A stretch of 64,000 nucleotides of DNA from Christiangramia oceanisediminis (GTDB lineage: Bacteria > Bacteroidota > Bacteroidia > Flavobacteriales > Flavobacteriaceae), in assembly GCF_022570735.2 (NCBI RefSeq), contig NZ_JANCNS010000001.1:310001-374000 (forward strand), in the 5' to 3' direction. The notes below the pieces were generated by a model. It searched no databases and had not been told where the DNA came from. It worked only from the letters and a program-made list of their open reading frames with translations. Position 1 is the stretch's first letter, and every line of letters begins with the position of its first letter. Shown here one piece after another: positions 46,604 to 55,363 of this stretch. The position numbers and the translations under genes were made by a program.

Positions 46604-47764
46604 ATGAAACCTTTCCCTCCATTCAAAACTAATTTCTTATTCCCGAGGCACTTTTTATACTGGATATTCCTCACCCTTCTTCTTGGCAGCCAGGTCTCCT
46701 GTGCCCAAAGAAAAAATAAGTCGGTAGGCCCGGGAGGAGATGTCATTGAATTATCTTCACAGGAGTTGAGAGCGACCATGAACGATTTCTTTTACCGCTT
46801 TGAGCGATCGGTGACTGAATCGGCTGATAGTATCATACAACTGTCTTCTAATCCTTCTATTAAAAATCATGCTCTTACCTGGAAAATGAATGCAATTCCT
46901 GTTGCGAATACTTCTATCTACAATAGTGATCCCTTTCTCGGCTTTATAGATATGGCAGTCTTTACTTATCAGATGAAACTGTATTTTGAAAAGGGAGCAG
47001 GTAAGGACTTATTCGGCGATCACCAGGAAATTGCTATAGAGACAGTAAATGCACTTTGGGAAAATTTGCTTAAAATAGGCAGGAATCTGGTGCCCGATAA
47101 TGATATTTCAGAAGGCAAAAGACTGGTTATTGAATTTGCGGAGCAACACCCACTTAACAGCTTGTATTTTGTACGGCAATCTACGGTCCCGCTTATGACC
47201 AAAATTCAAACTGCCGAGAAGGTCACTTTTAAAAGACTGGCGGAAGACATGTCTCAAAATCTTGACCAGATGCGGGCTCAGCTTGGTTCCTATATGGAGG
47301 TCCTGCCGAAACAGGTACGATGGGAATCGGAATATTTAATTAATAACAGTCTTGCCAATCCCGAGTTGACCGGCAGATTCGACTCAATTGCAAACCTACT
47401 GGAGAGATCGGTAATTATGTTGGAATCGAGCCCGGAAATAATTGATAACCAGCGTGAGGCCGCTTTTCAGGACTTAAGAAATGAACGGATTGCCGTTTTA
47501 AATGTCCTACGCCAGGAGCGGGAAATTATCCTGGACGCAATCAGAAAGGAGAGAGAGATCTTACTGGCTGAGTTATCCAATCAAATTAACAACCAGCGGG
47601 AAGCAGGTTTCCAGGATCTAAACGTAATGACTAATAAGGGTATTGAAAATTCGTTTAACCGGATGGAGAATATCATAGATAAACTCTTTTGGAGAACTGT
47701 GGTGATGGTTTCGGTTCTGATAGTTTTAATAATGGTTGGAATGATAGTTTACAAAAAATTGTAA
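46604..47764 (+). CDS. Exported protein with coiled coil and C-terminal membrane helix
   Basis: 386 residues; no family recognised. An N-terminal signal or anchor (about 15-35, ending SCAQ; the lipobox is imperfect) is followed by a helical domain (about 45-260). A charged coiled coil (about 285-350) contains two similar segments, NQREAAFQDL and NQREAGFQDL, about 40 residues apart, and many IRKERE/RQERE repeats. A final membrane helix (about 362-383) ends in YKKL. The layout suggests a periplasmic helical domain on a coiled stalk held at the inner membrane, as in some stress sensors. Function is unknown. Confidence 0.65.
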   Translation: MKPFPPFKTNFLFPRHFLYWIFLTLLLGSQVSCAQRKNKSVGPGGDVIELSSQELRATMNDFFYRFERSVTESADSIIQLSSNPSIKNHALTWKMNAIPVANTSIYNSDPFLGFIDMAVFTYQMKLYFEKGAGKDLFGDHQEIAIETVNALWENLLKIGRNLVPDNDISEGKRLVIEFAEQHPLNSLYFVRQSTVPLMTKIQTAEKVTFKRLAEDMSQNLDQMRAQLGSYMEVLPKQVRWESEYLINNSLANPELTGRFDSIANLLERSVIMLESSPEIIDNQREAAFQDLRNERIAVLNVLRQEREIILDAIRKEREILLAELSNQINNQREAGFQDLNVMTNKGIENSFNRMENIIDKLFWRTVVMVSVLIVLIMVGMIVYKKL

Positions 47765-47929
47765 ATAGGAATTCCAGGGTTGCAGACCATACAATCTATT
47801 TTTCGATGAAGCCTCATATCCCAGATCGCCTGGAATTGCTCCGCGGAAAGCCAATTTTAAAGAATAAAAGTTGATTCAAATTTTAATCGAAGGCCTTCAT
47901 CCTCCATTATGCAGAGTAAAAATCCAGAA

Positions 47930-47960
47930 ACAAAAAAGCCCCTGCACACGCAGAGGCTTT
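47930..47960 (-). terminator. Intrinsic terminator of the tRNA cluster
   Basis: On the minus strand AAAGCC(T)CTGC pairs with GCAG(G)GGCTTT around a 4-base loop and is followed by TTTT. It lies directly downstream of tRNA-Leu. Confidence 0.85.
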
Positions 47961-47963
47961 CAG

Positions 47964-48049
47964 TACTCGGAGCGGGACTTGAACCCGCACGACCGTTGCT
48001 GGTCATTGGATTTTAAGTCCAACGTGTCTACCAATTCCACCATCCGAGC
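47964..48049 (-). tRNA. tRNA-Leu (anticodon TAA)
   Basis: An intact 86-base tRNA with long variable arm. The acceptor stem GCTCGGA pairs with TCCGAGT (one G-T), discriminator A, no encoded CCA. The anticodon TAA lies at 48013-48015. Standard D-arm (GGTGGAATTGGTAGACAC) and T-arm (GGGTTCAAGTCCC). It is the last gene of the minus-strand tRNA transcript and carries the sequence from which two adjacent broken 5' copies derive. Confidence 0.95.
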
Positions 48050-48112
48050 GTAGACTTTTTTCAATAATATTCAAACTCAGAAAAACACTTAAAATCCCTT
48101 TAAAAAGAGATG

Positions 48113-48219
48113 TCCAACGTGTCTGCCTCCCGAAGCATCGGGACCACCATCCGAGCGTAGACTTTTTTCAATAATATTCAAACTCAGAAAAACACTTAAA
48201 ATCCCTTTAAAAAGAGATG
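48113..48219 (-). repeat. 107-bp duplicated unit: tRNA-Leu 5' half plus spacer
   Basis: This unit repeats the tRNA-Leu 5' half (CTCGGATGG...AGACACGTTGGA) and the following spacer of the 95-bp unit at 48018-48112 almost exactly. The D-loop part AATTGGT is replaced by the palindrome at 48128-48143 (TCCCGA-AGCA-TCGGGA on the plus strand), which accounts for the 12 extra bases. A third copy starts at 48220. It cannot form a tRNA because the 3' half is missing. Confidence 0.9.
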
Positions 48220-48300
48220 TCCAACGTGTCTGCCTCCCGAAGCATCGGGACTACCATCCGAGCGAAAAACAAAACCCCGACAAACCGGGGTTCATTTTTT
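48220..48300 (-). pseudogene. Fused tRNA remnants (tRNA-Leu 5' part joined to tRNA-Gly 3' tail)
   Basis: Positions 48220-48264 repeat the tRNA-Leu 5' half once more, with the same palindrome TCCCGA-AGCA-TCGGGA in the D-loop position (48235-48250). It is abutted on the minus strand by a GTTTTTCGCTC tail identical to the end of tRNA-Gly. An AACCCCG/CGGGGTT hairpin (48273-48292) followed by TTTTGTTTTT sits there and could act as a terminator. The shared CGCTCGG between both tRNA ends may mark the fusion point. Confidence 0.75.
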
Positions 48301-48308
48301 AAATCACA

Positions 48309-48352
48309 GAGCGAAAAACGGCCCCGAAGCCTCTGGGGAACCCAGCGACCTC
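48309..48352 (-). pseudogene. tRNA-Gly 3'-half remnant with palindrome in the T-loop
   Basis: It aligns to the 3' part of the adjacent tRNA-Gly: GAGCGAAAAACGG and AACCC-GCGACCTC (plus strand) are kept, with one extra base. The T-loop segment GATTCG is replaced by a 17-base near-palindrome (48322-48338, CCCC...GGGG). No 5' half is present, so it is not a functional tRNA. Confidence 0.8.
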
Positions 48353-48375
48353 AGAGTGTTTTTATCTCTCTTCCG

Positions 48376-48448
48376 AGCGAAAAACGGGATTCGAACCCGC
48401 GACCTCCACCTTGGCAAGGTGGCGCTCTACCAACTGAGCTATTTTCGC
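48376..48448 (-). tRNA. tRNA-Gly (anticodon GCC)
   Basis: An intact 73-base tRNA. Acceptor GCGAAAA pairs with TTTTCGC, discriminator T, no encoded CCA. The D-arm is AGCTCAGTTGGTAGAGC, the anticodon arm CACCTT-GCC-AAGGTG has GCC at 48413-48415, and the T-arm is CGGGTTCGAATCCCG. It lies first of the two intact tRNAs on the minus strand, between broken copies of itself. Confidence 0.95.
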
Positions 48449-48476
48449 ATTTTAATGAACATCATTCTCTAAAAAA

Positions 48477-48540
48477 TCGCGACCTCTATCCGCCTTTGGC
48501 GGATGGCGCTCAACTCCCGATGTATCGGGAAGCTATTTTT
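48477..48540 (-). pseudogene. tRNA-Gly remnant with two arms replaced by palindromes
   Basis: CGCGACCTC, GGCGCTC and GCTATTTT of tRNA-Gly are retained in order. The anticodon arm is replaced by TCCGCC-TTT-GGCGGA (48489-48503), and the D-loop by TCCCGA-TGTA-TCGGGA (48515-48530). The acceptor stem and T-arm are lost. Further left on the transcript (48541-48751) only AT-rich sequence and a decayed region are seen. Confidence 0.85.
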
Positions 48541-48718
48541 CCGTTTCTAAAAAGAACTTTCGCAATTTTCTTAGCGATTATTGCGGAGGCAAATTTAATA
48601 CAAATCTTATAATAGCAAAGAATTTTTTAAGGAAAAAAGAGTCGGAATTTATCAGTCTTAAGCACTGGGATTAGGGCTGGAAGCTTTATGTCTTGAAATG
48701 AAGTAAATAGACCTGACA

Positions 48719-48752
48719 ATTGATTATTGATTATTGTTAATTGATAATTGAT
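48719..48752. repeat. AT-rich short repeat after mutS
   Basis: Imprecise copies of TTGATTATTGAT/TTGATAATTGAT are strung directly downstream of the mutS stop. It is simple-sequence DNA, not a clear terminator and not CRISPR. Confidence 0.6.
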
Positions 48753-51367
48753 TAGTGCTTATTTTTAATTGATAACATTCGTTTGATCTCATTCAGTTTC
48801 ATCAATGCCTCCACGGGAGTAAGCGTATCGATATCGATGCCCAGCAATTCCTGTTTCAAATCTTCCAGTAACGGATCGTCCAGGTTAAAGAAACTCAGCT
48901 GCATCTCATCTTCAGCCGATTTTTTCAGTATCTCTCCAGAATCTTCCATAGAATGCGAAGCTTCCAGTTTCGCCAGGATCTTATTTGCTCGATGTAAGAC
49001 CATCTGTGGCATCCCGGCCATTTTAGCTACATGTATCCCAAAACTATGTTCACTCCCGCCAGGTACCAGCTTCCGTAGAAAAAGTACATTATCCTTCAAT
49101 TCCTTAACCGATACGTTGAAATTCTTAATGCGCGAGAACGTATCACACATTTCGTTCAGCTCGTGGTAATGGGTGGCAAAAAGCGTTTTTGGTCTTGCAG
49201 GATGTTCATGCAAATATTCACTGATGGCCCATGCTATGGAGATGCCATCATAAGTACTGGTTCCCCGGCCGATCTCGTCCAGCAGCACCAGGCTACGATC
49301 TGAAATGTTGTTAAGAATACTCGCAGTTTCATTCATCTCTACCATAAAGGTCGACTCACCCATCGAAATATTATCGCTGGCTCCTACCCTCGTAAATATC
49401 TTATCTACCACTCCGATCTCGGCCGATTTCGCCGGAACAAAACTTCCCATCTGTGCCATCAGCACGATCAGGGCGGTTTGTCTTAAAATTGCCGACTTAC
49501 CACTCATATTAGGCCCGGTGATCATAATGATCTGCTGCTCTTCACGATCAAGGTGCAGGTCGTTAGTCACATACACCTCTCCCGGTGGCAATTGTTTTTC
49601 GATCACGGGATGGCGACCTTCCTTGATATCCAGGGCATAGGAATCCAGCAATTGTGGCCTGGAATAATTCTCGGCCTGGGCCTGCTGGGCAAAAGAGCAA
49701 AGGCAGTCCAGCCGTGCGATCAGTTTTGCATTTTGCTGAACAGGATCTATATAATCTGCCATCCAGGCAACCAGCTTTCCGAATAATTCCTGTTCCAGTT
49801 GCAGGATCTTCTCTTCGGCTCCCAGGATCTTGGATTCGTATTCCTTCAGTTCCTCGGTGATATAACGCTCGGCATTCACCAGGGTTTGTTTGCGCGTCCA
49901 ACTTTCAGGCACCTTATCTTTATGGGTGTTTCGAACTTCAATATAATAGCCGTAAACATTATTGTTCCCGATCTTAAGTGAGCTGATTCCGGTGGCTTCA
50001 GTCTCCCTTTTGATCATATTATCCAGGTAATCTTTACCGGAAAAAGCGATATCTCTTAGATCGTCCAGCTCTTTTGAAAAGCCTTTAGCGATCACGTTTC
50101 CCTTTTGAACGTTCACCGGCGCCTCTTCGCTGATGCTTTCAGAAATCTTTTTCCGAAGCAAATCGCAGGAATGCAGGTTATCACCTATGACCTTCAGTGC
50201 ATCATTCTCACAGTTAGAAGCGAGCTCCTTTATTGGAAGGATCGCATTTAATGAATTTTTCAGCTGATTTACTTCGCGCGGACTGATTCGCTGGGTAGCC
50301 ACTTTGGAGATCAGCCTTTCCAGATCGGAAACTTCGCGTATCTGGTCCTGGATGTCTGCCAGAATATCGGGATGCTTGATCAGGTATTCAACCACCTCGA
50401 GCCTTTTTTCGATAAGCTCCGCATTTTTCAGCGGAAGAGCCAGCCACCGTTTTAGCAATCTTCCACCCATAGGCGAAATGGTCTTATCGATCACGTCCAG
50501 CAGGGTGACCGCATTGGCCGCCGTGGAATGGTATAATTCTAGGTTGCGAATGGTAAAACGGTCCATCCACACATATTCCTCTTCGGCGATACGGTTGATG
50601 GAAGTGATATGCTGAAGCCGGTGATGCCTGGTTTCAGCCAGGTAATATAACACGGCTCCAGAAGCGATCACCCCTTCTTCCAGGTGATCTACCCCAAAAC
50701 CTTTTAAAGATTTTGTCTTGAAATGCCCGTTAAGGGTTTCTTCGGCATAATCGGTTTTAAAGACCCAGTCGTCCAGGTAGAAACAATGATGATCCTTCCC
50801 GAAATTTTCTGAAAATTCCTTCTTGAATTTCTTCTGAACCAGGATCTCACTGGGACCAAAATTCTGAAGCAGTTTATCGATATACTCCACATTCCCCTGC
50901 GCACATAAGAATTCACCGATTGAAACATCAAGAAAAGAGACGCCTAAATTCTTTTTTCCGAAGTGAACGGCGCAGAGAAAATTATTGGATTTGCTCTGCA
51001 AAATATCATCATTCATCGCTACTCCCGGAGTTACCAGTTCGGTCACCCCTCGCTTGACGATGGTCTTGGTCATTTTCGGGTCTTCCAGCTGGTCGCAGAT
51101 CGCCACACGCTGTCCTGCTTTGACCAGTTTTGGGAGATAGGTATTCAGCGAATGATGCGGAAACCCGGCCAGCTCGGTCCGCTCGCTCCCATTATTTCGA
51201 TTGGTGAGCACGATATTCAGAATACGCGCAGCCTTAACGGCATCCTCGCCAAAGGTTTCATAGAAATCACCTACCCTAAACAGGAGTAAGGCATCAGGAT
51301 ATTTATCCTTAATGCTGTTATACTGCTTCATTAAAGGGGTCACCTTGGGAGATTTCTTTGCTGCCAA
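48752..51367 (-). CDS. mutS: DNA mismatch repair protein MutS
   Basis: 871 residues, full length. It scans DNA for mismatches and, with ATP, recruits MutL. The mismatch-sensing Phe-x-Glu is in [11 protein letters not shown] (F35, E37). The connector, lever and clamp regions follow, and the ATPase has Walker A GPNMSGKS (about 616-623), [17 protein letters not shown] (Walker B) and FATHYHEL. The C-terminal helical dimer segment ends NEIKRMLS. It is transcribed alone; the nearest upstream gene on the same strand ends 160 bases away behind its own terminator. Confidence 0.97.
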   Translation of the reverse strand: MAAKKSPKVTPLMKQYNSIKDKYPDALLLFRVGDFYETFGEDAVKAARILNIVLTNRNNGSERTELAGFPHHSLNTYLPKLVKAGQRVAICDQLEDPKMTKTIVKRGVTELVTPGVAMNDDILQSKSNNFLCAVHFGKKNLGVSFLDVSIGEFLCAQGNVEYIDKLLQNFGPSEILVQKKFKKEFSENFGKDHHCFYLDDWVFKTDYAEETLNGHFKTKSLKGFGVDHLEEGVIASGAVLYYLAETRHHRLQHITSINRIAEEEYVWMDRFTIRNLELYHSTAANAVTLLDVIDKTISPMGGRLLKRWLALPLKNAELIEKRLEVVEYLIKHPDILADIQDQIREVSDLERLISKVATQRISPREVNQLKNSLNAILPIKELASNCENDALKVIGDNLHSCDLLRKKISESISEEAPVNVQKGNVIAKGFSKELDDLRDIAFSGKDYLDNMIKRETEATGISSLKIGNNNVYGYYIEVRNTHKDKVPESWTRKQTLVNAERYITEELKEYESKILGAEEKILQLEQELFGKLVAWMADYIDPVQQNAKLIARLDCLCSFAQQAQAENYSRPQLLDSYALDIKEGRHPVIEKQLPPGEVYVTNDLHLDREEQQIIMITGPNMSGKSAILRQTALIVLMAQMGSFVPAKSAEIGVVDKIFTRVGASDNISMGESTFMVEMNETASILNNISDRSLVLLDEIGRGTSTYDGISIAWAISEYLHEHPARPKTLFATHYHELNEMCDTFSRIKNFNVSVKELKDNVLFLRKLVPGGSEHSFGIHVAKMAGMPQMVLHRANKILAKLEASHSMEDSGEILKKSAEDEMQLSFFNLDDPLLEDLKQELLGIDIDTLTPVEALMKLNEIKRMLSIKNKH

Positions 51368-51402
51368 TTTTCTAGGAATTTATTCGCTCAAAATTAAAAA
51401 AC

Positions 51403-51430
51403 AAAAAAAGGATTGATGTACAATCCTTTT
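51403..51430 (-). terminator. Intrinsic terminator of the tricorn-like protease gene
   Basis: On the minus strand AAAAGGATTG and CAATCCTTTT pair as a 10-bp stem with a 5-base loop, followed by TTTTG. Confidence 0.85.
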
Positions 51431-51529
51431 CTTTTTATTCTGAATAATTATAAAAAATTTTCCGGAATTAGTTCCTACTTTCTTTCAGGTTTATAATTCA
51501 TAAACCAATTTCTGAAATATGAGTTTTGG

Positions 51530-54500
51530 TTATTGCTCAACCTGGTCCAGTAGCACTTCGATAGCTTTTTCTAATTGCTGGTCCTGCCCTTCGCTTATCC
51601 TTTCAGGAGCATTCTTTACAATGATATCTGGGGTGGTCTGGTTATTTTCCATCCATTCACCATTCATATCTTTCGCACTCACAGGAACCATACCCCATCG
51701 GGTGCCATTAGGAAGGCCTTCCCAGCCGGCAAAACTACAGGTTCCCGGAACAGGCATTCCAATTGTTGTCCCTATATCCAGGTTTTCATAGGCGCTGGCA
51801 TAACAATGCCCGTCTGAATACATACTTTCGTTATAAAGGCTAACGGTAGGTTTGGTCCATCTGGAAGTAGGTTCGCCTCCAACTACTTTTCTGGACGTGG
51901 CATAGGTGATAAATGGGGTTCCGGTAAAAAAGGATGCCAGGTCCGCTACCAGGTCACCGCCTCCGTTAAAACGCGTATCAACGATTACCGCCTCTTTATC
52001 ATAATATTTACCCATCATATCTTCGTAAATGGAACGATAGGGCTCATCACTCATTCCCGGGATATGTACATACCCGAGTTTCCCGTCGCTTTTCTTCTCT
52101 ACCTCTTCTTCATTTATTCTAACAAATCGTTTGTAAAGCAAAGCGCCTTCTTCTTCCAGGGAGATCGGTTTAACGGTTATCTGCTTTACTTCCTTAGAAT
52201 CGGGCAACCTCATCTCTAGCAATACGAACTGGTTGTTCTTCCTGTTCAGAAATTTAGCGATATCGTGATCTCTGGTAAGTTCAATACCCTCTATCCTGGT
52301 GATTATTGTTCCAGGCTTAACATTGAATTTGGACTTATCCAGAGGTCCGCCTTTCAGCACCTCTTCTATCCTGATTCCGTCTCCATCATAGCTATAATCC
52401 ATAAAGATCCCTAAGGAAGCGGTCTCGTCGCCATTTGGATTATCTTCTGAATATCTGGCCCCGGAATGAGACACATTCAGCTCCCCAAGCATTTCCGATA
52501 GCATTTCGGTGAACTCATACGAGTTACCTATAGAAGGGAGGTATTTTTTATAGTGCTGGTACAGGGAATCCCATGCAGTACCGTGGTAGGTTGGCTCATA
52601 GAATGCATTCTTGGTTCGAATGTAAACATGTTCCAGCATATTTTCTCTTTCGGCAAGTTCATCATAGGTCATATCCCCTGAGATCTTGATTTTTTCAGAA
52701 CTTCCTTTGGTAAGATCTATTTTAGAGATATTACCTTCGCTTAACAGATAGAGATTTTCCTTTTTGTTATCCCATTTCAGGGAGCCTCCGGAAGTGTTTA
52801 GCTTGACCAGCATTTTGGTCTCCTTGTTCCGAAGATTGGTTTCCCAAAGATTCATCTTATCCTCGAATTGGGCCAGGTAATATAGCTTTTCACCATCCTT
52901 GGAGAGCACGGCATCTGCCATATAACCTGAATGTATGGTCAACCTGGCTTTACGCTCCTTTAAACCATCCCAGTCAAAACTAACCTTGGTAGAATCTTCA
53001 ACCGGTTGCTTTTTCTTCTTTTTTGATGATTTCGCCAGCTCGGTACTATCTGGCTTATTCATCTCCTCGATTTGCTTCGCGAGTTTGAATTCTTCCTCAT
53101 TCAGCTGGAATTCGTCCCAGGCTTCTGTAGTGAAAAACATGGAATATACGTCCACCTCGGTTCTTCCGCTTGTAGCATAGCTCTTTAAACCATTGCGATT
53201 GCTGAACCAGAGCATTTGTTTATTATTTGCCCATTTAGGAGAAAAATCCTGGTAGCCGCTTTCGGTTAGATTCACCCGCTTGCTACCATCTGCTGCCAAT
53301 AATAAGATTTCCTGGTTACTCAGCAATTTACCCCAACTTACCAGTAGCCATTTACTATCAGGACTCCACTGAAAATATTTATCTCCGTCACGCATATGAA
53401 ACAGGTCATCGGCGTTGAGAAGCTGAACGGTTTTACCTGATTCCAGGTCCCGCACTTTTAGCTCACGCCTGTCTGAAATATAGGCCATCTTCGTACTATC
53501 TGGAGAAAATTCCGGCAGGTAAACATCGGTGTCTTCCTCTAAGACTTTTGTTTCATCCAGAAGCGTGGAGGCAAAGAATAGTGGTTCTTCCTCACGTTGT
53601 TTTTCAGTTTTAAAGATGGTCCATTTACCTTCAGATTCTCTGGCATAGGCCACAGATTTCCCATCGGGCGTAAAGCTTACAAATCGTTCCTGTGCCGGGG
53701 TATTGGTGATCCTTTTGGTTAGGGCTCCGTCTACCGAAGTCACGAAAACCTCTCCCCTGGCGATAAATGCTATTTCCTTACCGTTAGGTGAAATCGCCAT
53801 TTCGTCAACCCCGCCGTTGATCTTGATATATTTTTCTGTATTGCTAGTGGTTTGAGTGGTGATCGAAACAGCTACCTTTTTTGGAGCTTCCCCTGTTTTC
53901 ATAGTATACAATTCACCATCGTATCCAAACGAAAGTACATCCTTCGCCTGGCTTAAAAATCGAACGGGATGCTTCTTAAAACTGGTTAATTGCTCGGTCT
54001 GAGCTGGATTTTCCAGGTCAAGTTTAAAAACATTGAAATTTCCATCTTCTTCGCTCAGATAGAAAATTGAATTTTCATTTTCCGAGAATACGGGTTGACG
54101 ATCCTCCCCGGCAAATTCGGTTAGTTTCTTATGAGATCCATCCGTTTTATCGTAGATCCATATATCGCGCGTGATAGAAGAAACGTGATGCTTTCGCCAT
54201 TCATTCTCGTATCCTTTTTTATCATGATAGATCATTTTTTTTCCATCCTTACTTACCTGCACTTTTTCCGCCGGAATGGTAAAAACCTGACCTACCCTAC
54301 CTGTTTGAACGGGAACCGAATAGAGTTCGGGTTGAGAGGAAGTAGGATATTGCCTATGCGAGGCCTTATCCTGCCGAACCGCACCAAAGATCACATTTTG
54401 ATCGTCTGCTGAAAATGTATAAGGTTCTTCATCATTACTGTGATAGGTGAGACGCGTAGCTTCCCCTCCATTAGCATTCATTACAAAAATGTCAAAATTG

Positions 54501-54757
54501 CCATAACGATTGGAAGCGAATGCGATCTTTTTACCGTCCTTACTCCACACAGGCATATAATCATGAGCATCGTGGAAGGTGATTTGTTTCGCATCCCCTC
54601 CTGAAACAGGAACCGTATACAAATTCCCTTTGTAAGTAAAAACGATCTTTTCGGCATCTGGAGAAATGCTCTGGTAGCGGATCCAATTTGGTTTTTCCTG
54701 GGAAAGGCCTGAGAAAATCACGCCTAGAAGGAATAGAAAGCTAATTTTTATCTTCAT
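51530..54757 (-). CDS. Exported tricorn-like S41 protease
   Basis: 1075 residues with a signal peptide (1-19, GLSQ). The first ~330 residues and about 350-700 contain WD40-like PD40 propeller repeats (SPDAEKIVFTYKGNLYTVPV, SPNGKEIAFIARGEV, SPDSKWLLVSWG). A PDZ domain (about 780-850, GIRIEEVLKGGPLDKS) and an S41 catalytic core follow. The tricorn motifs are VSHSGAR (with the predicted His), VIVDTRFNGGGDL, and MYSDGHCYA, with Ser-Asp at the nucleophile position. A long Lys/Asp/Ser-rich linker occurs near 575-600. It probably degrades peptides outside the cytoplasm. The exact size of substrates is unknown. Confidence 0.92.
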   Translation of the reverse strand: MKIKISFLFLLGVIFSGLSQEKPNWIRYQSISPDAEKIVFTYKGNLYTVPVSGGDAKQITFHDAHDYMPVWSKDGKKIAFASNRYGNFDIFVMNANGGEATRLTYHSNDEEPYTFSADDQNVIFGAVRQDKASHRQYPTSSQPELYSVPVQTGRVGQVFTIPAEKVQVSKDGKKMIYHDKKGYENEWRKHHVSSITRDIWIYDKTDGSHKKLTEFAGEDRQPVFSENENSIFYLSEEDGNFNVFKLDLENPAQTEQLTSFKKHPVRFLSQAKDVLSFGYDGELYTMKTGEAPKKVAVSITTQTTSNTEKYIKINGGVDEMAISPNGKEIAFIARGEVFVTSVDGALTKRITNTPAQERFVSFTPDGKSVAYARESEGKWTIFKTEKQREEEPLFFASTLLDETKVLEEDTDVYLPEFSPDSTKMAYISDRRELKVRDLESGKTVQLLNADDLFHMRDGDKYFQWSPDSKWLLVSWGKLLSNQEILLLAADGSKRVNLTESGYQDFSPKWANNKQMLWFSNRNGLKSYATSGRTEVDVYSMFFTTEAWDEFQLNEEEFKLAKQIEEMNKPDSTELAKSSKKKKKQPVEDSTKVSFDWDGLKERKARLTIHSGYMADAVLSKDGEKLYYLAQFEDKMNLWETNLRNKETKMLVKLNTSGGSLKWDNKKENLYLLSEGNISKIDLTKGSSEKIKISGDMTYDELAERENMLEHVYIRTKNAFYEPTYHGTAWDSLYQHYKKYLPSIGNSYEFTEMLSEMLGELNVSHSGARYSEDNPNGDETASLGIFMDYSYDGDGIRIEEVLKGGPLDKSKFNVKPGTIITRIEGIELTRDHDIAKFLNRKNNQFVLLEMRLPDSKEVKQITVKPISLEEEGALLYKRFVRINEEEVEKKSDGKLGYVHIPGMSDEPYRSIYEDMMGKYYDKEAVIVDTRFNGGGDLVADLASFFTGTPFITYATSRKVVGGEPTSRWTKPTVSLYNESMYSDGHCYASAYENLDIGTTIGMPVPGTCSFAGWEGLPNGTRWGMVPVSAKDMNGEWMENNQTTPDIIVKNAPERISEGQDQQLEKAIEVLLDQVEQ

Positions 54758-54886
54758 AAGTTTTATCCGGTTAAAATTAAAACTGTAAAGATGTCAAAAA
54801 TTATGAGAATTCTATTCGCACAGGTTTCATTATATATTTAGCGCTTTCCCGGACGATATAAATGTAAGACCTGAAACCATTAATTT

Positions 54887-55312
54887 TTAAAAATTGTAGT
54901 CAGTAATCATAAGTCCAAGGCTCCCTAAAAATAGTACCGACCACAACCAGGTTCTCCACCAGTTCTTGATCACCAGGCTGTTTGTGATCTCTTCACAAGG
55001 TTTATCTGGACTAATGGAATTATGCAGCGGAACAAATATGAGAAAGGTTAATATCCAGGTCAGCAAAATGATCACCAGGCTGCCCCAGGTGTATAAGTTC
55101 TTCTCCTGCCATAACTGAAGAATGCACACTGCAAGCTGCGCGATCATAAGAGGACCCACGATCACCCCTATACGCTGTGTGTATATGCTATGCCATTTCC
55201 CGAGTTCCTCCTGCCTATAATGGCAAAGTCCAGGGTAGATGACCAGTTGGACGGTCCAGATCAACACCATCAAACCAAAATCGAGTAATAAACGAATCGA
55301 TAACAGGTCCAT
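54887..55312 (-). CDS. Four-helix integral membrane protein, possibly DUF1772-like
   Basis: 141 residues with four predicted membrane helices (about 5-26, 46-66, 73-95, 118-137). The loop with FVPLHNSISPDKP and the following NWWRTWLWS resemble DUF1772/anthrone-oxygenase-like small membrane proteins, but similarity is weak and function unknown. It lies about 50 bases downstream of the ABC transporter gene on the same strand, so the two may be co-transcribed, with no clear reason. Confidence 0.7.
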   Translation of the reverse strand: MDLLSIRLLLDFGLMVLIWTVQLVIYPGLCHYRQEELGKWHSIYTQRIGVIVGPLMIAQLAVCILQLWQEKNLYTWGSLVIILLTWILTFLIFVPLHNSISPDKPCEEITNSLVIKNWWRTWLWSVLFLGSLGLMITDYNF

Positions 55313-55363
55313 TTTTTTCTGATTTAGCCTGAAAAATAAGTCATTTAGAAGAATAGGCCAATT

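Noticed and set aside
48113-48264. Direct repeats as a possible CRISPR array
   Set aside because: Units are 95-107 bp, adjacent without unique spacers, and derive from tRNA-Leu; no cas gene is present.
47871-48612. Plus-strand ORFs over the tRNA region
   Set aside because: They run antisense through two intact tRNAs and repeats, have no family pattern and no ribosome site.
48719-48752. Terminator of mutS
   Set aside because: The stretch is repetitive AT DNA without a stable GC stem.
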